Assembly (NCBI GenBank): GCA_025201375.1
Contig: JAIWZP010000045.1
Location: 124,001-188,000 of the forward strand
From: Gongronella butleri
Taxonomy: Eukaryota; Mucoromycota; Mucoromycetes; Mucorales; Cunninghamellaceae
Direction: 5' to 3'
Length of the DNA: 64,000 nt
This document shows, piece after piece, positions 56,932-64,000 of this stretch (positions are counted from its first letter, which is position 1; each line of letters opens with the position of its first letter). Both the position numbers and the translations under genes were made by a program. The notes beneath the pieces were generated by a model. That model was not told the origin of the DNA. It searched no databases and saw nothing but the letters and a program-made list of their open reading frames with translations.

Positions 56932-58963
56932 TTAAGCTTCTTCCTTCTCTGCAGCCGTCTTGACGACCGTGATGTTGCTGTTCTCCTCTTTCTTGACTTG
57001 TTCAAGCAACGCGTTGTCCTCCGCAGCGGAATTACCGCCAAAGAGCGCGTCCATGTCCTCCAAAGAGCGGTTTTTCGTTTCTTTGACGACGAAAGCGGCG
57101 AAAAAGAACGCAAGGAAGCAGAAGATCGCAAAGAACACGTATGTCTTGTATCGAATGGTCTCCAACATGATTGGCGTGATCAGACCAATGATGAAATTGT
57201 TCATCCTAGGTGCAAAGAAAAGCAAAAAGTAAGCAAACGGCGTGTTTTTCGCTTGAAAGCTTACCAATTGGCCGACGTGGTGATGGACATGGCCTTGGAT
57301 CGGATACGCAATGGGAACATTTCTGCGGGAATCACCCAGCCAAGGGGGCCAAAGCTTTATAAAAATGAGAACACGATGAGTTTCACGTGTCCAATTGCGC
57401 GTTTTCGTGAATTTGGCATTTACCTGTAGGCAAAGTTGGCAATGTACAGATAGACAAAGGCGACAGCGGTCCAGCCAGCAGCCGTGTGGTTGGGCCAATC
57501 GTCCTCAAAGAGACCGACAATCACAGCAATGACGACCATGCACACGGTCATGGCGACAGCCGCAACCATCAGGAACACACGGCGGCCTACACGGTCCACG
57601 TACAGCACCGTGATGAATGTGCTCAAAAAGTTGATGATACCAATGACGCCCTGGATTGTGCAAAAAGAAAAAAGAAAAAAAAAACGCGTCAGCCATGTTG
57701 TTGCGACCAAAAAAAAAAAAAAAAGTCAAAATTCAAAAAAATGAACTTACAGTGGCCAACAAGGAGATGGAATTGCCAGTGAGACCGACGGATTGCATGA
57801 TGCGCGGGGCATAGTAGATGATGGCGTTGATACCGGAGAACTGTTGGAAGAATTGAAGCGCACAGCCGATGAAGAGGCGGATGAAAATGCCTTTTTTGAA
57901 GCAATCAGCGTACAAGGAGGCGCCGACCTTGATGTTTGTCCACGTGCTGACTTTGTGATCCCCCTGCGCGAGTTCCGGGAAGCGCGTGTTGAGCAGCATC
58001 TTCTCAAACTTGACATTGATCTTGATGTCGCGGAATTCTTCCTGGACGCGCGGATGAGATGCGGGCAAACGGCGCAATTTCGCCAATGTCGCGAGCGCTT
58101 CGTCCTCCCTGCCCTGCGACATGAGCCAGCGTGGCGAGAACGGGAAGAACAAGATGCCCACAATCAAAAGCAAGCCCAGCGCAATCTGAATGCCAAAGGG
58201 CACGCGCCATTGCGCCTCGCTTTGGATATATTGACAGCCATAGTCGATCCAGAACGAAATCAAGATACCAAACGTCACAGCCAGCTGCTGAAGCGACACA
58301 AGCGATCCGCGAATCGAAGCAGGCGCCAATTCGGACTAAAAGAAATTCATTTTATCAGACCTGATAGTCTTCCTTTGAGTTTTTGCTTACTTGATACAAG
58401 GGCACAAGCATACTCAGACCACCGATGGACAGACCAGCCACGAAGCGGCCGGCCAAAAGGTAATTGACATCCATGGCGGCCGTTTGCTGGATTTAAAACA
58501 AGAATTAACACACTATTGCAACATCTTTTTTGTGTCCCACACCCTCTCATTACTTACGACGGCGCTGCCAATGAGAAACACCACGCCATAGAGGGCAATC
58601 GAATATTTACGACCAATCTTGTCCGAAAAGTAGCCGACAATTAGCGATCCCACCCAGCAGCCAAGCGTCAAAATGGACACGACCATGCCATTTTCCGTCG
58701 CATTCATCGGAAATCGTGCCTTGAAGGTCTATGAAAAAGAAAGGATGAGCTCACCATGGCCACGCAATCAAAAAAAAAAAAAAAAAAGGACGCACCTCCA
58801 TCTCTTGGATGCCTGAGATGATGCCTTGATCATAACCAAAGAGCACACCGCCAATGGCAGCAAAGGCGGATGTGCCAAGGACATATGGGTTGTCCAGCAG
58901 GCCCTTGAGACCGGACGCCTCGCGGTGCTGGTAGCTGACAGCTTCATCAAAAGTTTCTTTCAT
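56932..58963 (-). CDS. Sugar transporter of the major facilitator superfamily
   Basis: Seven exons: 58796-58963, 58558-58728, 58391-58486, 57751-58335, 57424-57650, 57265-57354 and 56932-57205; 536 residues, 12 predicted helices. All sugar-porter signatures are seen in order: GYDQGIISG in helix 1, SDKIGRK after helix 2, [20 protein letters not shown] with [25 protein letters not shown] in the central loop, [15 protein letters not shown] in helix 7, VDRVGRR and the [12 protein letters not shown] loop before helix 11, then [13 protein letters not shown] after helix 12. Proton symport of hexoses or related polyols is likely; the QQFSG.N signature supports hexose binding. The cytosolic tail is acidic. 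Substrate not determinable. Confidence 0.93.
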
Positions 58964-59349
58964 GGCAGGGAATTGAAGACCAAAAGATAAATGAGATGAT
59001 GAAAATAAAAAAGAATAAAAAAAATGAGCATTGTCACCCCGCATCCTTTCCTTTTTATACTTTCGCGCTTTCCCCACGATCGACGACGGCTCACTATTTT
59101 CCCTCTCTTATCATAATGGGAGATCGCGCCCCTCTCTCCACGATTTCCCATCCAATCATCACATTACCCCGTGGATGTCTCGCCTGAAACCAAGCCGGGC
59201 ATCATCCGTGTTGCCACCCCACCCATTCTATTGGCACGTCTGAGCACGCTAAACAGTGATCCCGCCGCTTCCCAGTCTAGTCCTAACGATGATTGTCCTA
59301 ACACCATTGCTTTTCCCAATTTCTTGGCTCAACGATTAGTACCTGCATG
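58964..59349. other. Leader and upstream stretch of the sugar transporter
   Basis: 386 bp before the 2.3-kb tandem repeat. The part next to the start (58,964-59,060) is A-rich on the plus strand, i.e. T-rich on the coding strand. No other feature is recognised. Confidence 0.35.
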
Positions 59350-61540
59350 GCATTGATCTCTCCACTCACCTCATTTTTTTTTTTTTGTTTTTTTTTATTT
59401 AGGTTGGCACCTCGCAGCTTCCCCAAGCAAGACAATGAACCCCAGGAATTGTCATTGGCGAGCAAATGCACAAAAACCTTATTGCCTGCAATGCAAAAAG
59501 GCAGCTCTCGGTACCTTAATCCCGTTTTGGTAAGTATCGGGATCTGCAAAAGGCAAGTGCGACGAACAAGGCAACACCGCACTGTCAAAAATGGTATGTA
59601 CAGGGCCCTCCATGCAAAAATGACCTGCAAAATCATCGTTCATCTCGAATAATCCTCTTTTTCCAATGGGAAATCATCGTCCATCGGTGCACATGGACTT
59701 TCACCCACGAACCATGTCCCAGGTCTTGGGAAAAATACAAACAGAACAAAACAAAAGCGGATCGAACGCGCTCCGTGCGTCCCCGTGCTTGAAACAGCCT
59801 CGCAAAAACGAGACTTGGGCAACCTGTGGGCAAATTGACAGGGCCATGACATCATAGTTGCCCTCACCGGCCTATTTTTTTTTTTTTTTAGCAGAGTCAG
59901 GCTGTCTGGGGGCGGTGCCGGCCGCGGTGCGGGCCGCGGCAGAAAAAAAAAACAGGAAAAAGGGCGCACTCTCCGCTTTTACATGACGAATGATCAACGC
60001 AATGGCCCGTCAACTCCAATTGGATGGGTCCCATTGGGAAGAAGTGTGCCTGTGACCATCTCGAACCCCAAACCCACGCGGAGACGCGCCTCCATTCCCC
60101 CGCGGTGCGCGATCAAACTTTTTTTTTTTCATTTTTTTGAGCGCCGCATCAACGTTACGAGTCGCTTACGACTCAACCGTTAAAAAATCTATGATTTAGG
60201 TTATCCAGATTATGGTCCGCCCACACTTCTCGCATTCTCACCCTCAAAAAGGAAGAAAATGAAATATAGACAAGAAAAAAGACGTTGGATGGAGCTGAGC
60301 GAGTGCATGGTCACAGGATTCCAAAAGGTCGGGGCTGGGACACAAGCAGCACGAACACAAACGACATGACAGCACTCGTCTATTTTTATTTTTTGAAAGC
60401 ATTTTCGTTCTTGGCAGCAGGGGATTGGGCGCGCGCAGGGAAAGAACCTTTGCCAGTGTCGTGGTCAGCCTTTCCTGCGTCGATTGGATACGAGACGCGG
60501 CGTCCTTGGTCATTTGGCCAGATTTTGATTGCTGGACATGGCGGCCGTATGATAGTGTTTGTGAAAGAAAGTTAAGGGAAAAAAGGGGGGATCATGAACC
60601 CTCTAATTCCTCTTGTCATTTCACTGTCGACACTCAACGACAGGATATCCATGTGCGCGTGAGACCAGCCAGCAAGGCGTGAACCTCACAAAACACACTG
60701 AATACATAAAAAAACCAGAAACACAAAAAAACAGGTTAGCCCTAGATTTGCTGTGAATCGACATGAGTCTAGGGTAAAACAGGTTGAGAAAGAGCGTGAA
60801 CGACACGAAAGACGAGCAATGTGCATATGTAGTTGGCATAGTATTGGGCGTAACGTGAGAGGTCCATGATTTACAGTACAAACATTTTTTGCATGTAAGA
60901 CCAACACAGGCACACGTTACTCAAGATGCCAACAATCAGAAAAATTTCGCCCACGCTGTGCCGTAGTCTCAATCGGCGTTGACGCGTCAACATGGCGTCC
61001 TGGAGTACGATTCCGGCGAAAATCAGGTTAATCTTAATATGGCGCACTCTGATCGCCAGAAAAGCGCATCTTTGAGATCTACAGCTTTCCTGTCAGTTAA
61101 AGTTGATACAGGCGGTATGCTCAAAGGCAGCCCAAAAGAAGCCAGAAACACTTTGTCCACCTAAAACAAAAAAAACGCGTTTTTCCCGAATTGGTGCGAT
61201 CCGCGCTACACCTCGTCTTTGAATGCTGTGTACATGGGTGCACATCGCGTGTCTTGATGTCTCTGAGTCGTTGCAACAAAAATTGGTGTCCATCTGGCTC
61301 TGTATACGACGCGACTTTTCGCAAATATCGCCATTTGACAACTTTTTCGCCATTCGCCTCCCATCTCCTCCTTACAAAATCGCAAACACGTCCAAGTCTA
61401 GACTATAAACAAATGATTCTTGATTCACGCTCAATCAGTCCATTGGCTATTGACGAGCGCGCAAACCCGCGTCAAATTTTGTAATTGACACGAGCCCTTG
61501 GCAAAAAAAAAAAAAAAGAAAAAAAAAAAGCAAGAGGCTC
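59350..61540. repeat. Tandem 2.3-kb unit, first copy
   Basis: It is diverged but co-linear with 61,541-63,830. Shared blocks: TGCAAAAGG(C/A)AGC(T/C)CTCG...GTACCTT (59,490 vs 61,870); GCACATGGACT (59,690 vs 62,020); AAACAGCCT (59,790 vs 62,127); a minus-strand SMP gene (60,386-60,539 vs 62,687-62,845); the TTGATTCACGCTCAATCA-like block (61,420 vs 63,730); and the end block ATCGCGGTCCCATGGTCAATGACCAA (61,583 vs 63,885). The offset is about 2,300 bp throughout. Confidence 0.75.
60386..60539 (-). pseudogene. Frameshifted SMP-type stress protein copy
   Basis: Co-linear with the intact copy at 62,687-62,845. The ATG (60539), the MTKDAASRIQ core and the tail with TGKGSFPARAQSPAAKN and a TAA stop (60386-60388) are all readable, but in three successive frames. 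Single-base deletions are placed after about codon 5 and after about codon 20. If the sequence is correct, this copy cannot make the full protein. Confidence 0.65.
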
Positions 61541-63830
61541 TCTCACCACCCGCTCCATGCCATTTTTTTCTTTATGCTTGAGAAATCGCGGTCCCATGGT
61601 CAATGACCAAATAAAATTTGTCTTTCAAGTAGGAACAGGGTGCATTTGCTTTTTATTTTGGCGTAATTGGAATCAAAAGAGCCACATACAAGGATGTAAA
61701 GTGATACAAGGCAGCTAAGGGACATGAAACGGAATGGAAATGCATGATTACGAGCTACAGTGATCCTGCGTTGGGAAAAAAACAAAAAAAGGAAGAAAAA
61801 TCGCGTAAATCGACAAAGTGCTGTAAAAGCATGAAAAATAAAAGACAAACGATCATTTGATGTTACCGTGCAAAAGGAAGCCCTCGCTGTACCTTCATCC
61901 CTTTTGACAAGCATCGTGATCCGCAAAACAGGGCCCCACCATTGCAAAAATGACTTTCAAAGCATTTTTCATCTCCAATTGATCTTTTTTTTCCATTAAG
62001 CAATCATTTTTCATCGGCACACATGGACTGTCACACATGTACCATACGCCAGGTACTGTATAAAAAATAAAAATAAAAAAAGGCAAACAAGCGCGGATCA
62101 ATTGCCAATGATACGTCCCCAGGCCTAAAACAGCCTACTGTAGCAGATGTGCTTTGGGCGATCTGTTTGAAAATTGACAAAGCCAATACATCATTGTCGT
62201 CTTGTCTAGCTTGTTTTTGCCAGAGACAAGCTGTTTGGGTGCCTGTGTGCGATGCTGCCCGTTGTGAAGGGAAAAAAGGTGCTTTCTCGACTTTTTCTAC
62301 ATTATTGATCAGCCGAAGGCCATCAGCTTCAATTGGATGGGCTGCATCGTGAACAAATGCGCCTGTGGCCTTCTCCAACCCCAAATCCAAGTGGATACGC
62401 GTTTCTTTTTGCCAGCAGCACGAGATCAAGCCTTTTTTTCTTTTTCTGAAAGCCGTTCATCGCAACGAGCAACAAGCGACCCCTCAACCGTCGGAATCGT
62501 CATGATAAATCACACTGACCGTGGCCTGCCCACGTCTCTCATTCGCACCCTCCAAAATTTTAAAAAAAAGAAAAAAAAATAAATAATAAAAAGACGAATC
62601 AAATGGATGGAGCAAAGCGAGTACATGATCGCGGGACGGAGGGAAGCGAGGAGTGCAACCCCAGGCGACACAAGAGTACTAGTTTTTTATTGCTTGTTGG
62701 CGGCATTTGCATTCTTGTCAGCAGCAGCTTGGGCACGCGCAGGGAAAAAATCTTTGCCAGTGTTGTTGCCAGCCTTGGCATTGGCCGCTTGGATGCGTGC
62801 GGCATCGTCCTTCGCCATTTGGACAGGTTTTTGCTTGTCAGACATGTTGGTGGTGAAATTGCGAAAAAAAGAGAGAGATAGGGGGAAAAGTGACAACCAG
62901 ATTATCCGTCTTTTATAATCATTCCACGATCGAGATCTTACGACGCAATCTTTAGAAGCGTGTGAATCTGGCGGGCCAACTTGTCGTGAAACTCACGGGT
63001 TTTTTAAAATAAAAAACTAGGAAACTATAAAATCTCGTTTGCCCATGAACATGGTTGTATTTTCGCGTGTGTTCAAGGCAAACTGACGGATAAAACGCAT
63101 GAAAAAAACACGATAGACGAGCGATGCACACGTGCAATTGGCGTACGATGGGGCGTAATGCGTGAGATTGATGATCTACTAGCAGTTTTAGCCTATGAGG
63201 TTGACACAAACGCAACTTGCTCTAGAAGCCAACAAACAAGAATATTCACCCAAGCGGTCTCGTGATCCAGATGGTCTAGGCGCTTCAACAGGGCGCCTAG
63301 GGGAAACGATTTCGGCGTAAGACTTACATTTCTCAAGTTGGAACGTCCCGATCGACCGAAAAGCGCGTCCTTGTGATTCGACAGCTTACCTGTCAATTAC
63401 AGATGATGGAGGCGGCGTGCTCAAATGTGATCCAAGAGTGTCCAAAAACACTTGCTCCACGCAAATAACAAAAACAACAAAAAAATGCGCTTTGCCTGGA
63501 TTGGTACGATCCGCGCGACAAGTCGAACCTGAATCCTGTGTAAAAGAGTGCACATCACGGCACAAATGCCCTTGGGCGGTTGTAACATGTATTGTTGCCC
63601 GTATGGCCTGTTTAGAGGGCGATTTTACCAAGAATCTCACCATTAGGGAGCTTTTACGCCAAATTACCACCCTACTACCTCCCTCGAAATAAACACGACG
63701 AGGCGCAGAATCGGAATGTGAACAAACGACCATTGATTTGCGCTCAATCATTCTACGGACCATTGACAATCACTCAACCCCGTATCAAAATGTGTAATTG
63801 GCGCCAAAACTTTGGCAAAAAAAGAAACTA
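61541..63830. repeat. Tandem 2.3-kb unit, second copy
   Basis: The second unit, with the intact SMP gene near its middle. The unit outside the gene shows only short open frames on either strand and no family signature. Confidence 0.7.
62687..62845 (-). CDS. Small SMP-type (seed-maturation-protein-like) stress protein
   Basis: A single exon of 52 residues. The MAKDDAARIQAANAKAGNN and FFPARAQAAADKNA segments match the SMP motif (DAARIQ...A...G..F..RAQAAA..N) found in plant seed maturation proteins and in small fungal proteins, which are hydrophilic and disordered and tied to desiccation or stress tolerance. It is short but complete: ATG, SMP core, Ala/Asn-rich end, TAA. The start at 62845 is chosen at MSDKQKP; 17 further upstream codons are open but contain a phenylalanine-rich leader. 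Function is inferred from the family only. Its tandem sister at 60,386 is broken. Confidence 0.72.
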   Translation of the reverse strand: MSDKQKPVQMAKDDAARIQAANAKAGNNTGKDFFPARAQAAADKNANAANKQ

Positions 63831-64000
63831 GAGAGGATTCTCGCCGCTCACCTCACTTTTTTTTTTTTTGTTTTATGCCGAAGGTATCGTGGTTCCATGA
63901 TTAATAACCAATAAAATATAGAATTTCTAGCAGAATGGTGCATTTTTTGTTTATTTTGTCGTGGTTTAGATCAAAGGTGGTGCTACAACAAGGATGAAAA
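63831..64000. repeat. Start of a third tandem unit, cut by the window edge
   Basis: CTCACCTCACTTTTTTTTTT... followed by GTGGTTCCATGATTAATAACCAATAAAAT and ...ACAAGGATGAAAA repeats the start of unit two (61,545-61,700), so the array probably continues to the right. Confidence 0.6.

Overview
This is nuclear DNA of a eukaryote, and most likely of an early-diverging (zygomycete- or chytrid-like) fungus. The evidence is many short spliceosomal introns (mostly 50-130 bp, GT...AG), a Cch1-type fungal calcium channel, a fungal-type PAQR protein (IZH3 type) and the absence of bacterial gene organisation. The phylum cannot be read from the sequence alone. Genes have roughly balanced base composition. 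Intergenic DNA and introns are full of long poly-A/poly-T runs, so coordinates taken across such runs may be off by one base.

There are 17 recognisable protein-coding genes. Left block (1-19,900): an Mps1/TTK-like kinase (partial), an F-box protein, TRAPPC13, the DNA polymerase epsilon B subunit, an ArfGAP, a serine-rich protein of unknown function and the kinetochore protein CENP-T. Middle block (22,600-39,500): splicing factor CWC22, a small unknown protein, a 29-exon Cch1 channel, methionine aminopeptidase 1 and an ASCC1-like KH/2H protein. Right block (47,500-59,000): a bHLH factor, the 60S export adaptor NMD3 (which needs a 4-nt microexon), a flavin-nucleotide-binding protein, a PAQR/IZH3-type receptor and a sugar transporter. 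A small SMP-type protein lies in a tandem duplication at the right end. The genes are housekeeping genes with no operon-like logic. Several pairs are divergent over about 200 bp (kinase/F-box, unknown/Cch1, METAP1/ASCC1), and others converge with about 165-220 bp between stop codons.

Between the gene blocks lie repeat-rich stretches: 4,500-9,900, 20,600-22,000, 39,500-47,500 and 59,350-64,000. They hold a diverged dispersed repeat family (copies A and B alignable over more than 1.2 kb), a solo LTR with a 5-bp target duplication, a foldback-like insertion built of CCTGAA/TTCAGG repeats, a 1.62-kb Tc1/mariner element with about 50-bp terminal inverted repeats and a dead transposase, a RecQ-like helicase relic, and a tandem 2.3-kb unit carrying an intact and a frameshifted SMP gene.

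The most interesting signal is the heptamer TACAGTA and its complement TACTGTA. By eye I count about 37 copies, nearly all in the repeat stretches and 27 of them within 39.5-46.5 kb. This is the footprint expected when a Tc1/mariner element with CAG ends excises from a TA site. A paralogous empty site (TA in copy B against TACAGTA in copy A) and a nested triple footprint support that reading.
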